Positions 43,465-51,979 of a stretch of DNA of 64,000 nt are shown piece by piece. The stretch is from Cyanosarcina radialis HA8281-LM2. Its GTDB lineage: Bacteria > Cyanobacteriota > Cyanobacteriia > Cyanobacteriales > CCAP-1448. The notes under the pieces were generated by a model that did not search any database, was not told where the DNA came from, and saw only the letters and a program-made list of their open reading frames with translations. The stretch lies in NCBI GenBank assembly GCA_019359615.1, contig JAHHHA010000008.1:1-64000 (forward strand). Reading direction: 5' to 3'. The number at the start of each line of letters is the position of its first letter. Position 1 is the first letter of the stretch. Made by a program: the position numbers and the translations under genes.

Positions 43465-43941
43465 TTAAAATTGACGCTGGATACTAGCCTCCATGGTGCT
43501 GATGAGATAATGACCTGCCATAATACTACTGGAAAAATAATAGGTGTTGTCGTCCGAACGGTATAAGGTTTCAAACCCAGTGCAGCGCTGGCGGAGAGCA
43601 GATTTGGGCAGCAGTTCGCTGCCTTCGTTTCCTAGCACCCAATATCTATGAACTATGGTTTGGGGAGCCAGCCAGCCCTCGCCTTCAACTTTTCCCAAGA
43701 TTCCATGTTGGAGAACAAAGGTATACTGTCGGGTGCCGAGGTTGAGATGCCCTTTGTAGAGCAAAGAAATTGGTTGGCGATCGCTGTCAGGAAACACTAA
43801 CTTAGTCACCATCGTAAACCAGTTTTCTTGACCCCAAGCAATTAATGTCTGACCTTTGACGGCTATTTCTTCTTGGTTGCGTTCTAACCAATTACCCTGC
43901 AAATTCCAACGTCCTGGCTCCATTAAAAAAGTATGTGCCAC
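43465..43941 (-). CDS. Unknown conserved-looking beta-rich protein
   Basis: 158 residues with regular short strands (PGRWNLQGNWLERNQEEIAV, LLYKGHLNLGTRQYTFVLQH, TYYFSSSIMAGHYLISTME), suggesting a calycin or lipocalin-like barrel. No signal peptide, no recognised motif. The spacing of Trp and Gly fits a single-domain ligand-binding or lyase-like fold. It lies about 260 bases upstream of the kinase on the same strand, so a shared transcript is possible but not shown. Confidence 0.65.
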   Translation of the reverse strand: MAHTFLMEPGRWNLQGNWLERNQEEIAVKGQTLIAWGQENWFTMVTKLVFPDSDRQPISLLYKGHLNLGTRQYTFVLQHGILGKVEGEGWLAPQTIVHRYWVLGNEGSELLPKSALRQRCTGFETLYRSDDNTYYFSSSIMAGHYLISTMEASIQRQF

Positions 43942-43977
43942 AGCAGCTACCTGGTTCCAATGTGAATCATCATACCA

Positions 43978-44118
43978 GGAGGAGGGAAGAGGGCGAAGAG
44001 GGCGAAGAGGGCGAAGAGGGCGAAGAAAATAGCAAGAGATCGAGTTGTAGGGGCGGGTTTAGCCAGCAATATCGTCCGTCAACCATTAAGGTTGGCTCGA
44101 ACCCGCCCTGCCTCACCA
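43978..44118. repeat. GGGCGAAGA tandem and GGCGGGTT inverted repeat
   Basis: GAAGAGGGC nonamers repeat about four times at 43986-44025. Next, GGGGCGGGTTTAGCC (44051-44065) and GGCTCGAACCCGCCCT (44095-44110) form an imperfect inverted repeat around a 30-base loop. Open frames across this tract are low-complexity artefacts. Confidence 0.8.
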
Positions 44119-44225
44119 ATAACTGTACGCTATAGACAATGCGATCGTACCCGTATGGGATAGAAGGCAGAGAGGAGACAATAGCTAACAACCGACCATT
44201 AACCACTGACTACTGACAACTAGCA

Positions 44226-45542
44226 ATGAACGACGAACCAAATCGCAGATTGAGTGTTTTCTCGCTAGCAATTTTGCTGGTTTCGGCTCATTACGGTTTG
44301 GGATTCCTGTTAGGAACTGCCGAAGAGGCGATCGGATCGGGTGTAGCAGGAAGCTTGTATGCCGTCTCTGTCAGCTTGGGCGCTCTGGCTTTAATCGCCC
44401 TCGTGAAATTTTACTGGACTGAGATCGAGCAAATTTGGACTCTATTGGGTAAAGATTACGGCAAAACAGTGAAAGCTGGGGTCGGGTTTATGTCTTGGGC
44501 ATCGCTGATTGGCATTGAAGCGGTGCAAATTATCGCCGCTGCGGCGATTCTCAACGTGGTAGGCATACCGAAATTAGTCAGCATGGTAGGTTTAACCCTG
44601 CTATTTGGCATTTTATCTCTACTGCCAGTGGAACGAGCTAGCTGGATTTTTCGGGGCTTGTTGTTATTCAACGTGTTGGTGCTGTTCTATGCTCTGTGGA
44701 GGTTGCATGGCTTGCCTTTATATTGGCGATCGCCTCTAGAATTTATCCCCGCCCTCGGTCATGTCAGCCGCGCTGAGTCTCTAGGTGTTGCGATATCGAC
44801 CGTTTTGCTGGTATCGATCGACATGAAATGCCAGCAGTTTATCGTCCAGGCGCGGGATATCCGAACGGCTGCACTAGGTTGTTTGTTAGCTAGCGTGACG
44901 TTGTTCGCTTTAGCTTTTTTGCCAGCAGCAGTCGCAATTGCAGCTACCGAAGCGGGAATTTTACCTGCTGATATCGGCGGTAAGGCAGTTATTCCCTACG
45001 TTCTGGCTTGGGCAGGCGGTGGGGCCTCTAGCCCTTGGGGGATCGTAGCGATCGCGGCTCTGACTGTGCCTGCTCTCGGTTTGGGCAGCAATGTCTTACG
45101 CATTCAAAGCAAAACCGTTTTAGACTGGGAGATCGTCCCTGCTTCTCTCCTAAATCGCATCTGGATCGCTACCGTCAACGCCATGTTAGCTTTGGCGATC
45201 GCTCTCAAAGGCGGTCAGATTGTGGGCTTAATTCTTTGTTTCTATGCTGCCTATCTGTCAGCCGTCTGGATTCCTTTTTTGGCATATCTCCTGGCTCGTA
45301 AAGGGTTCTATGCCTTTGCGGTTATCAGCGTGCAAACATCTTTAGCCGCTGGCAGTCTATCAGCCCTGTTAACCTTGCTCGTGACGTTGTTTCACCCCCA
45401 GACATTGCTGTTTGGCAGTCCCGAACTGACGATTATGGCGATCGGCATGGGTTGCAGTAGTTTGGGGTTGTTAGCGGCTGAGTCGTATCATCTCGGCATA
45501 GTATTTATAGGGGAAAGAGAAAAGGTGAAAGGAGAAAGGTGA
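44226..45542 (+). CDS. Polytopic transporter-like protein (APC/SSS-type fold)
   Basis: 438 residues with about 12 hydrophobic segments and a short hydrophilic N-terminus (MNDEPNRRLSV). Helix 1 (LAILLVSAHYGLGFLLGTAE) has the broken-helix look of LeuT-fold carriers with a Gly-rich unwound centre. Later segments include KVKxxV-like loops and GAxxSPWGIVAIAALTVPAL near 273-290. It is probably a solute or ion symporter, but no substrate motif is recognisable. It ends five bases before the convergent folP. Confidence 0.7.
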   Translation: MNDEPNRRLSVFSLAILLVSAHYGLGFLLGTAEEAIGSGVAGSLYAVSVSLGALALIALVKFYWTEIEQIWTLLGKDYGKTVKAGVGFMSWASLIGIEAVQIIAAAAILNVVGIPKLVSMVGLTLLFGILSLLPVERASWIFRGLLLFNVLVLFYALWRLHGLPLYWRSPLEFIPALGHVSRAESLGVAISTVLLVSIDMKCQQFIVQARDIRTAALGCLLASVTLFALAFLPAAVAIAATEAGILPADIGGKAVIPYVLAWAGGGASSPWGIVAIAALTVPALGLGSNVLRIQSKTVLDWEIVPASLLNRIWIATVNAMLALAIALKGGQIVGLILCFYAAYLSAVWIPFLAYLLARKGFYAFAVISVQTSLAAGSLSALLTLLVTLFHPQTLLFGSPELTIMAIGMGCSSLGLLAAESYHLGIVFIGEREKVKGER

Positions 45543-45547
45543 ATTCT

Positions 45548-46417
45548 TTACCTAAAGATGGCATCGGCCACCCGGCAGACTTCCGACATTTGCGGCAAGT
45601 CGTGGACTCGCAGGATGTCAGCACCACCAGCGATCGCAGCAGCACAAGCAGCAGCGGTTCCCCAAACTCGTTGTTGCGGATCGGGTCGATTTAAAATCTG
45701 ACCGATGAAGCTTTTCCGGGACGGACCCACTAGTAGGGGTTGCCTGAGTTTTTTCAATATCGACAAGTGCTTGAGAATTTCTAAGTTCTGGGCGGCAGTT
45801 TTGGCAAAGCCGATCCCCGGATCGATGACGATCTTACGGCGATCGATCCCAGCAGCGATCGCACTGTCAATTCGGTTTTGCAGAAATTGGTAAATCTCTG
45901 CCATTAAGTCTTGATAGTCAGTGTGTTGTTGCATGGTTTGGGGAGTGCCCCTGATGTGCATTAACACGATCGGTACTCCCAATTTCGCTACCGCTGAGAA
46001 CATCTGCGGATCGGCAGTGCCGCCAGAAATATCGTTTACCATATCTGCTCCCGCTGCCACTGCTGCCATGGCTACTTGCGATCGCGTGGTGTCGATCGAA
46101 ATTGGCACGGCAGCACAACTATCTGTCTGATTCCGCAGGGCGTGCAGTACAGGTAAAACTCGATGTAGTTCTTCTTCAAGAGTAATTTCTTCTGCCCCAG
46201 GTCGAGTAGACTGTCCGCCAATATCGATGATGTCTGCCCCACCATCAACCAAAGATTTAGCCTGAGAGATGGCACTCTCGACGGTGTTGAACTTTCCACC
46301 GTCGCTAAAGCTGTCGGGCGTGACATTCAGGATGCCCATTAAGTAAGTGCGCCCTCTGTTGCTATCCCAGGCAAATTGACGTTCTCGAATAGTCAGGTAG
46401 TTCGATCCAGTTTCCAT
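45548..46417 (-). CDS. folP: Dihydropteroate synthase
   Basis: FolP joins p-aminobenzoate to dihydropterin pyrophosphate in folate synthesis. The 289-residue TIM barrel carries MGILNVTPDSFSDGGKF (residues 27-43, pyrophosphate loop), DGGADIIDIGGQSTRPGA near 58-75, ISIDTTRSQVA near 106, VNDISGG, KIVIDPGIGFAKT near 192 and GPSRKSFIG near 228. It lies tail to tail with the transporter-like gene and no other folate gene is near. Confidence 0.97.
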   Translation of the reverse strand: METGSNYLTIRERQFAWDSNRGRTYLMGILNVTPDSFSDGGKFNTVESAISQAKSLVDGGADIIDIGGQSTRPGAEEITLEEELHRVLPVLHALRNQTDSCAAVPISIDTTRSQVAMAAVAAGADMVNDISGGTADPQMFSAVAKLGVPIVLMHIRGTPQTMQQHTDYQDLMAEIYQFLQNRIDSAIAAGIDRRKIVIDPGIGFAKTAAQNLEILKHLSILKKLRQPLLVGPSRKSFIGQILNRPDPQQRVWGTAAACAAAIAGGADILRVHDLPQMSEVCRVADAIFR

Positions 46418-46560
46418 AAAGGTTCGGCTTCGATCGCTGATAAATAGTAGTTATGACAAATATTTAAAATAATTTGTCAAGTTTATTTTACAATTTGTTA
46501 CAAATAGTTTACATTTATTTACATAAGGAACCAAAGCTGGCATTAAAGAGGTTAAGGAAA

Positions 46561-46758
46561 ATGTTTGCACCCATAGTAGTTCTAGTTCGTAAATACCTCG
46601 GCAAAGTCAAATTCAACCAACTGCGCGGTCAGGCGATCGCTTTGCATTGCCAAACCATCACGAATTTCTGCAACCGCTTTGGCATCGAACCCAAAGAGAG
46701 ACAGAGCTTAATTCGATTAGCTAAAGATAATGGCAAAAACTTAGGTTTATTGGTCTAA
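46561..46758 (+). CDS. pgr5: PGR5-type cyclic electron flow protein
   Basis: PGR5 (Ssr2016 in Synechocystis) supports ferredoxin-dependent cyclic electron transport around photosystem I. From ATG 46561 the 65-residue protein is MFAPIVVLVRKYLGKVKFNQ, then LRGQAIALHCQTITNFCNRF, ending in NGKNLGLLV, like its plastid homologs from the mature start. The frame is open 87 bases upstream, but family members begin at MFAPIV. It is followed by an inverted repeat region and then accC. Confidence 0.9.
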   Translation: MFAPIVVLVRKYLGKVKFNQLRGQAIALHCQTITNFCNRFGIEPKERQSLIRLAKDNGKNLGLLV

Positions 46759-46790
46759 ATCGAGTCGCGATTCCTGAAGCTGTATCAGGA

Positions 46791-46949
46791 TTTTAGATCT
46801 AGGGAATGAAGCGTAGAATATGGCTTTTGAGACATTCGCTGCCCCTTCAGAAAGCTCAAGGCTGCGGATTGGTTCAAGCTCTTGACTTTGACTATATCTT
46901 TCAAGTGAACCCCAAAAGCCTCTATTCTACTGATACAAGAGATCTAAAG
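46791..46949. repeat. Long imperfect inverted repeat between pgr5 and accC
   Basis: Left arm 46791-46832 reads TTTTAGATCT ... GTAGAATATGGCTTTTGAG. Right arm 46911-46949 is CCCAAAAGCCTCTATTCTAC ... AGATCTAAAG, whose complement gives CTTTAGATCT ... GTAGAATAGAGGCTTTTGGG. Three blocks (TTTAGATCT, GTAGAATA, GGCTTTTG) pair exactly, separated by mismatches. The roughly 80-base interior has no credible gene. It could be a decayed mobile element or a structured RNA or leader of accC. Confidence 0.6.
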
Positions 46950-46957
46950 CGCCGAAG

Positions 46958-48307
46958 ATGCGGTTTGAAAAAATTCTGATTGCTAATCGAGGGGAAATCG
47001 CCTTACGCATTCTCCGCACCTGCGAAGAAATGGGGATTGCCACCGTTGCCGTTCACTCTACTATCGATCGACACGCTCTCCACGTCCAGTTAGCTGACGA
47101 AGCTGTTTGTATTGGGGAACCTCCTAGCAGCAAAAGCTACTTAAACATTCCTAATATTATTGCTGCGGCTTTGACGCGCAATGCCACGGCAATTCACCCC
47201 GGATACGGTTTTTTGGCAGAAAATGCCCGATTTGCCGAAATTTGTGCCGATCACAAGATTGCTTTTATCGGTCCGACTCCTCAAGCGATCCGATCGATGG
47301 GAGATAAATCTACTGCCAAAGAAACGATGCAAAAAGCTGGCGTGCCTACAGTTCCGGGCAGCGATGGCTTATTGGTTTCGGAAAAAGAGGCCCTAGAGAT
47401 CGCGGCAGAAATTGGCTATCCCGTCATGATCAAAGCCACCGCTGGCGGCGGCGGCCGGGGAATGCGCCTAGTTAAAGAAGAAGGGGAATTCGTCAAGCTG
47501 TTTTTAGCCGCTCAAGGTGAAGCGGAAGCGGCTTTTGGCAACTCTGGCGTTTATCTAGAAAAATTTATCGATCGCCCGCGTCACATCGAATTTCAAGTCT
47601 TGGCAGATGGTTACGGCAATGTCGTTCACTTGGGAGAACGCGATTGCTCGATTCAACGTCGCCATCAAAAATTGCTAGAAGAAGCCCCCAGTCCAGTTTT
47701 GACTCCAGAACTGCGAGCAAAAATGGGCACGGCAGCAGTAATGGCAGCTAAATCGATTAACTACGTCGGGGCGGGCACGGTAGAGTTTTTGTTAGATGGC
47801 TCTGGCAAGTTCTACTTTATGGAGATGAACACCCGCATTCAGGTAGAACATCCAGTTACAGAGATGATTACTGGCTTAGATTTGATCGCCGAACAAATTC
47901 GGGTAGCTAGAGGCGAAAGATTGGGATTTACTCAAGAACAGGTGTCGTTTCGGGGTCACGCGATCGAGTGTCGGATCAATGCCGAAGATCCCGATCGCAA
48001 TTTCCGCCCACAACCCGGTCGGATCGGCGGCTATTTGCCTCCAGGAGGGCCGGGAGTGCGGATGGATTCCCACGTTTACACCGACTACGAAATCCCGGCC
48101 TATTACGATTCCTTGATCGGTAAATTGATCGTCTGGGGGAGCGATCGACCGACTGCGATCGAAAGAATGAAACGCGCTCTTCGGGAATGCGCCATTACAG
48201 GCGTAATCACCACGATCGGCTTCCATCAAAAGATCTTGGAAACTCCAGAGTTCCTTAAAGGGGAAGTTTATACCAATTTTGTCGAACAGATGATGAGCCG
48301 GGAGTAG
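46958..48307 (+). CDS. accC: Acetyl-CoA carboxylase, biotin carboxylase subunit
   Basis: AccC carboxylates the biotin of AccB with ATP and bicarbonate, the first step of fatty-acid synthesis. The 449 residues begin [20 protein letters not shown], with the ATP-grasp Gly loop [14 protein letters not shown] near 161-174. [20 protein letters not shown]-type and [20 protein letters not shown] motifs, [18 protein letters not shown] and RINAEDP follow, in normal order and length. accB is not adjacent, as is usual in cyanobacteria. Confidence 0.98.
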   Translation: MRFEKILIANRGEIALRILRTCEEMGIATVAVHSTIDRHALHVQLADEAVCIGEPPSSKSYLNIPNIIAAALTRNATAIHPGYGFLAENARFAEICADHKIAFIGPTPQAIRSMGDKSTAKETMQKAGVPTVPGSDGLLVSEKEALEIAAEIGYPVMIKATAGGGGRGMRLVKEEGEFVKLFLAAQGEAEAAFGNSGVYLEKFIDRPRHIEFQVLADGYGNVVHLGERDCSIQRRHQKLLEEAPSPVLTPELRAKMGTAAVMAAKSINYVGAGTVEFLLDGSGKFYFMEMNTRIQVEHPVTEMITGLDLIAEQIRVARGERLGFTQEQVSFRGHAIECRINAEDPDRNFRPQPGRIGGYLPPGGPGVRMDSHVYTDYEIPAYYDSLIGKLIVWGSDRPTAIERMKRALRECAITGVITTIGFHQKILETPEFLKGEVYTNFVEQMMSRE

Positions 48308-48383
48308 GGAGAGGGAGCAGGGGGAGCAGGGGGAGCAGGGGAGGAAATTAACTCCTGACTTCTGACTTCTGACTTCTGACTTC
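48308..48383. repeat. Composite repeat cassette 4 (inverted orientation)
   Basis: Tandem GGGGAGCA octamers (48310-48343) are followed by GAGGAAATTAACTCC and four CTGACTTC units to 48382. Read on the minus strand the order is GAAGTCAG repeats, core GAGTTAATTTCCTCCCC, then TGCTCCCC repeats, the same as other cassettes. It touches the stop of accC and overlaps the end of yggT. Confidence 0.85.
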
Positions 48384-48672
48384 AATGCACCATCATCGTC
48401 AGCAATCCCTGCTGTCCTAGCAGCAATTCTCGCAGCAGGCTGAAAATTCCTACCCAAATGATGGGAGTGATATCGACACCTCCTATGGGGGGAACGATTT
48501 TCCGTAGGGGAATTAAAAAAGGTTCGGTCGGCCAAGCAATGAAATTAAACGGCCAGCGGTTGAGATCTAACTGGGGATACCAAGTCAGAACGATCCGAAA
48601 AATAAACAAAAAGGTCATTACTCCCAGCATCAAAGCCAGGATTGTATTTCCTAACGCAGTAATATCGGTCAT
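48382..48672 (-). CDS. YggT-family membrane protein (Ycf19-like)
   Basis: 96 residues with two hydrophobic hairpins (ALMLGVMTFLFIFRIVLTWY near 12-31 and IWVGIFSLLRELLLG near 72-86) and the family motif PTEPFLIPLRKIVPPIGGVD near 47-66. YggT/Ycf19 proteins are small cell-membrane or thylakoid proteins linked to division and osmotic or nucleoid defects; the exact role here is unknown. Transcribed opposite to accC. Confidence 0.92.
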   Translation of the reverse strand: MTDITALGNTILALMLGVMTFLFIFRIVLTWYPQLDLNRWPFNFIAWPTEPFLIPLRKIVPPIGGVDITPIIWVGIFSLLRELLLGQQGLLTMMVH

Positions 48673-48737
48673 TGGTGGTTTTTAGTAGCAACAGTTTAGT
48701 CTTTAGCTATTTCGATCCTACGATCGACAGTTCGAGT

Positions 48738-48768
48738 AGCGATCTACATCAGTAGATCTCGCTCAGTG
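48738..48768. repeat. Hairpin upstream of psbX
   Basis: GCGATCTAC-ATCA-GTAGATCTCGC pairs nine bases with a two-base bulge. It sits in the divergent region between yggT and psbX. A TTGACTTTT-type short repeat follows at about 48775-48830. Function unknown; not a clear promoter element. Confidence 0.45.
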
Positions 48769-48903
48769 CAAGCTTTTGACTTTTGATTTTGGTAGCTGAG
48801 CCTGCCAAAGCTGACTTTTGACTTGTTAATGGCTTCTCAGAAATGTAACTAACCGTTAAAATTGAGAGAAAGAAATCTTTACTTTACAGAGGACAAGGAT
48901 TTT

Positions 48904-49023
48904 ATGACACCTTCATTAGCAAACTTTTTGTGGAGCCTGTTTTGGGGTGCAGCGATCGTGGTGATCCCTGCTACGGTGGCACTGATCTTTATTAGCCAAA
49001 AAGATAAAATTCAACGTTCTTAA
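48904..49023 (+). CDS. psbX: Photosystem II reaction centre protein X
   Basis: A 39-residue single-helix subunit of photosystem II near cytochrome b559. It reads [20 protein letters not shown] then [19 protein letters not shown], the usual short lumenal start, one TM helix and a basic stromal end. It is preceded by AGAGGACAAGG, a good ribosome site eight bases before the ATG, and followed by a strong hairpin at 49046-49084. It is a monocistronic gene. Confidence 0.95.
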   Translation: MTPSLANFLWSLFWGAAIVVIPATVALIFISQKDKIQRS

Positions 49024-49045
49024 TCTTTGCATCCGCTCGTTCTAA

Positions 49046-49084
49046 CTAAAGCCAGCCACTAGCAAAGCTAATGGCTGGCTTTAG
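49046..49084 (+). terminator. Long perfect hairpin after psbX
   Basis: CTAAAGCCAGCCA (49046-49058) pairs perfectly with TGGCTGGCTTTAG (49072-49084), and inner AGC/GCT adds to the stem around an AAA loop. It lies 23 bases after the psbX stop. There is no T tract (GGTAAG follows), so it is either a Rho-independent-like stop of cyanobacterial type or an RNA-stabilising 3' end. Confidence 0.75.
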
Positions 49085-49418
49085 GGTAAGTTACAATTTA
49101 TTAGTTATCAAATGTGTGAACTACTGCCCCCTTACCGAAGCAGTTTCTTGCGACCACCCAGGCTGCAACTATTGGGGAACGATACCCAGTTACAGTGGAA
49201 CCACTTTACGCGATCGCCTGTCCCCTGCGCGTTCGTTCTATACTAAATTTTAACATATATGGGGAAGTGGAAGAAGATAAAAATAAGGAATTCTGAACTT
49301 CTGAACTCCTGAACTTCTGTATGCTTCCCAAAGTTCTTCCGTAAAAATCCTCAAGACTTGAGAGCGATTTTTTGGATATAACTAGCTAACATAGATCTAA
49401 GCTATTACAAGAGCAGCA
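49085..49418. other. Intergenic region between psbX and ycf66
   Basis: No gene is supported; the open frame at 49071-49253 lacks any ribosome site. At 49290-49320 is TTCTGAACTTCTGAACTCCT-GAACTTCTG, a GAACTTCT octamer tract of the cassette type. A ycf66 promoter must lie close to 49380, not identified. Confidence 0.6.
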
Positions 49419-50282
49419 ATGATAAATTTTGGATCGGGTCCAGCCTTTCTTCTGGGAATTTTCCTGGCTGTAGCAGGAGCGGGATTGTACTTTCTGCGTT
49501 CGATACGTCCAGAACTCGCTCGCGATCATGACATTTTTTTTAGCGCGATCGCTCTGCTGTGCGGCATCATCCTCCTGTTTCAGGGATGGCGACTCGACCC
49601 GATCTTAGGGTTGGGTCAGTTTCTCCTTGCGGGTTCTGCGGTGTTTTTTGCGTTTGAAAGCGTGAAGATGCGAGGTATTGCTACCGAGCAAGCCAAACGC
49701 AATACGCGAATTATCGACGACGAAAGACCTGTAAGTTCTAGATATGAGTATCAAGAAGCTGAGTTAGAAGATGTCGAACCGATAGACGATCGATATATTA
49801 AAGGTCGCTTGCGAGGAACGGCAGAACCCCGTCGCAGTCGTCCGGTTGACGATTATGAAGAAGACTATCGCTCGAACTCTAGAAGGTATAGCGAGCAAAG
49901 ATTGGGCCCCGGACAGTCCGGACAGTCCGGACAGTCGGGACGCAAGCGGAATAAACCTTCTAACAAACGTTCTACCGAGCGCTCTGAAGACTTCTGGAAG
50001 CCTCAAGCTAACGATGATTGGGGAGAGCGCGTTCCCGAAGCAGATGAGTGGGGCGAATCTAGCAGCAATCGAGAAAGAAAACGCCGTCGCTCTCAACCAA
50101 ATACTTCTACCGAGGTAGCAGAAAACTTCTCGGAGCCTACGCCTAGACCGAGGAGAAATCGTCCTCGTCCTTCTCAATCGTCGCGATCGAGGTCGAGAGC
50201 AGAGCGGGATGTAACCGCCACCGACTATGTAGATTACCAGCCGATCGAGCGCCTGGATGCAGAAAGCGAAAACTTATATTGA
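49419..50282 (+). CDS. Ycf66-family membrane protein
   Basis: Residues 1-100 hold the Ycf66 domain with three TM helices (PAFLLGIFLAVAGAGLYFLR, DIFFSAIALLCGIILLFQGW and FLLAGSAVFFAFESVKMRG). The remaining 190 residues are a charged, disordered tail rich in Arg, Glu and Ser, including a GQSGQSGQSG tract encoded by a GGACAGTCC tandem repeat at 49910-49940. Ycf66 is conserved in cyanobacteria and some plastids, function unknown. Only the membrane part is family-conserved; the tail is probably species-specific. Confidence 0.9.
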   Translation: MINFGSGPAFLLGIFLAVAGAGLYFLRSIRPELARDHDIFFSAIALLCGIILLFQGWRLDPILGLGQFLLAGSAVFFAFESVKMRGIATEQAKRNTRIIDDERPVSSRYEYQEAELEDVEPIDDRYIKGRLRGTAEPRRSRPVDDYEEDYRSNSRRYSEQRLGPGQSGQSGQSGRKRNKPSNKRSTERSEDFWKPQANDDWGERVPEADEWGESSSNRERKRRRSQPNTSTEVAENFSEPTPRPRRNRPRPSQSSRSRSRAERDVTATDYVDYQPIERLDAESENLY

Positions 50283-50564
50283 ACGATGGCGATCGGTCTT
50301 TTATGATTGCTAGTAGCTGGTTGCTAGTTGCGACTATCTACTAGCAATTACTATATTTGCTTATAGATTATTAATCTCGACACTTAGCAATTTAGCGGTT
50401 TTAATAGAGCAGGGGAACTTGTAGCCGCTGAAGCCAATTAAATGTTAAAAAGACAATTAATAGTTTAATAGTCATGCTAATTTCCTATTGCCAGCTAACT
50501 TCGATCGCTGGCGATAGCTTGACGATGTGCTAAAACAATTCCAGGGATTGTCAGAAAACAACAA
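50283..50564. other. Intergenic region upstream of the HtrA-like gene
   Basis: AT-rich sequence with GCTAGTAGCTGGTTGCTAGT short repeats at 50308-50345. No gene or clear promoter was found by eye. Confidence 0.5.
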
Positions 50565-51668
50565 ATGAGTACCAAACGACTGCGGCTGGCCGCTGTGGGA
50601 AGTTTAGCCGCTGGGGCGGCGATCGCTATTAATATTATTAACGTCAGTTCGGATCTGGGGAAAATTTTTCAGCCGACAAAGGCTTTAGCTCAAGATGTAG
50701 ACGAACAAGTCAATATCCGCGTTTACCAACAAGCTAGTCCGGCGGTGGTGTCGGTTTATAGCAGTAACGGTGTCGGTAGCGGCACTATCATTACTAAAGA
50801 TGGTTACGTTTTAACTAACGCTCACGTCATCCAAAATACTACGCGCCCAGTGACGGTAGTGTTATCAGACGGTACTCGTTTGGAAGCCGATATCATCGCT
50901 TTTGGCGAGCGCGGGCTGGATTTAGCTGTAGTCAAAATACGAGATCGAGACGATTTACCCACTATTAATATGGCTTCTGCCGGATCGGTGCAAGTGGGCC
51001 AAAAGGCGTTTGCTATTGGCAATCCTTTCGGTCAGTTTGAGGGTACTTTTACCACTGGGATTGTCAGCCGGATCGATAGTCGGCGGGGTCTGATTCAAAC
51101 CGATGCGGCAATTAATCCTGGCAACTCTGGAGGCCCGTTACTCAACAGTCAAGGCGAGTTGATTGGGGTCAATACAGCTATTTTTACCAGCGGTCAGGAA
51201 GGAGGCAATATCGGTATTGGTTTTGCTATCGGTGTAGACCGTATCCAGCCCTTTTTAGTCGCAGTCAGAGAAGGACGCGCCCCGCGCACGGCTCAGGTAC
51301 GGCGACCCAATCCTCAGCGCCAACAGTTGCGAGTGCAAAATCTGTTATTGGGGAGAATTGTCACGGCTAGGTTGGGCAACGGCGATAATGTTTTACCCGT
51401 AGATAACAGTTTTTTTGACCTCTACGTTTTTCAGGGTAGGGCGGGCCAAGGAATTCAAATCGATATGGTGAGCCGACAGATTGACCCATTTTTAATTTTG
51501 CTGTCTCCTAACGGCCGCGAACTAGCTCAGAACGATAACGGCGGCGGTGGCAGAAATGCCAGAATTGTGGGCGTTCTACCCCGCAGCGGCAATTACATCG
51601 TGATTGCCAATACGTCAGGAGCGGGACAAAGTGGCTCCTACCGCATTCGAGCTATTAGGGTAAGGTAG
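50565..51668 (+). CDS. HtrA/Deg-like serine protease with a PPC domain in place of PDZ
   Basis: Exported trypsin-fold protease. Signal anchor LAAVGSLAAGAAIAINII (residues 8-25). The catalytic triad is complete: H87 in VLTNAHVIQ, D119 in GLDLAVVKI, S188 in NPGNSGGPLL. Unlike Deg proteases, no PDZ domain follows. Residues about 255-367 form a bacterial pre-peptidase C-terminal (PPC) beta domain (FDLYVFQGRAGQGIQIDMVS, then SGNYIVIANTSGAGQSGSYR). The PPC domain probably anchors or targets the enzyme outside the cell. An unusual domain pairing, though known in some cyanobacteria. Confidence 0.92.
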   Translation: MSTKRLRLAAVGSLAAGAAIAINIINVSSDLGKIFQPTKALAQDVDEQVNIRVYQQASPAVVSVYSSNGVGSGTIITKDGYVLTNAHVIQNTTRPVTVVLSDGTRLEADIIAFGERGLDLAVVKIRDRDDLPTINMASAGSVQVGQKAFAIGNPFGQFEGTFTTGIVSRIDSRRGLIQTDAAINPGNSGGPLLNSQGELIGVNTAIFTSGQEGGNIGIGFAIGVDRIQPFLVAVREGRAPRTAQVRRPNPQRQQLRVQNLLLGRIVTARLGNGDNVLPVDNSFFDLYVFQGRAGQGIQIDMVSRQIDPFLILLSPNGRELAQNDNGGGGRNARIVGVLPRSGNYIVIANTSGAGQSGSYRIRAIRVR

Positions 51669-51787
51669 TTTAGAAGTTCAGGAGTTCAGGAGTTCAGAAT
51701 GTCAATTGTCAGTTGTCAGTAGTTAATTTTCCCCTCTGCTCCCCTGCTCCCCCTGCTCCCCCTGCTCCCCCTGCTCCCCCTGCTCTC
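51669..51787. repeat. Composite repeat cassette 5
   Basis: Left: AGTTTAGAAGTTCAGGAGTT-type octamers (51668-51697). Linker: AATGTCAATTGTCAGTTGTC. Core: TAGTTAATTTTCCCCTCTGC. Right: CCCCTGCT octamers (51742-51784). It matches cassette 2 (21419-21556) almost exactly in order and linker. Confidence 0.9.
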
Positions 51788-51979
51788 TCAAGGCAGCCCC
51801 AACCAAGTAAATAGATCTTGGCGGGTAAAAAGCTCTAGGAGCAACAGAGCGATAAAACCCACCATGGCAAAGCGACCGTTGATTTGTTCGGCGTAAGGCG
51901 AAAACCCAAAAGCTGGTTCTGGGGCGCGATAAGGTTCTGGTGATGAAGTTTCAGGAGTAGATTCGGTTTCGGGATTCAT
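51788..51979 (-). CDS. One-helix high-light-inducible protein (Hlip/Scp)
   Basis: 63 residues: an acidic, Pro-rich start (SSPEPYRAPEPAFGF), then the chlorophyll-binding helix EQINGRFAMVGFIALLLLEL with the Glu/Asn/Arg motif of LHC-type proteins. It is a typical Hlip that binds chlorophyll and carotenoid and protects photosystem II assembly under stress. Its ATG overlaps the stop of sdhB (ATGA), so it is translationally coupled to that gene. Confidence 0.95.
   Translation of the reverse strand: MNPETESTPETSSPEPYRAPEPAFGFSPYAEQINGRFAMVGFIALLLLELFTRQDLFTWLGLP

Noticed and set aside
43935-44135. Frames across the GGGCGAAGA tract
   Set aside because: Produced by the nonamer repeat (EEGEEGEEG); not a real protein.
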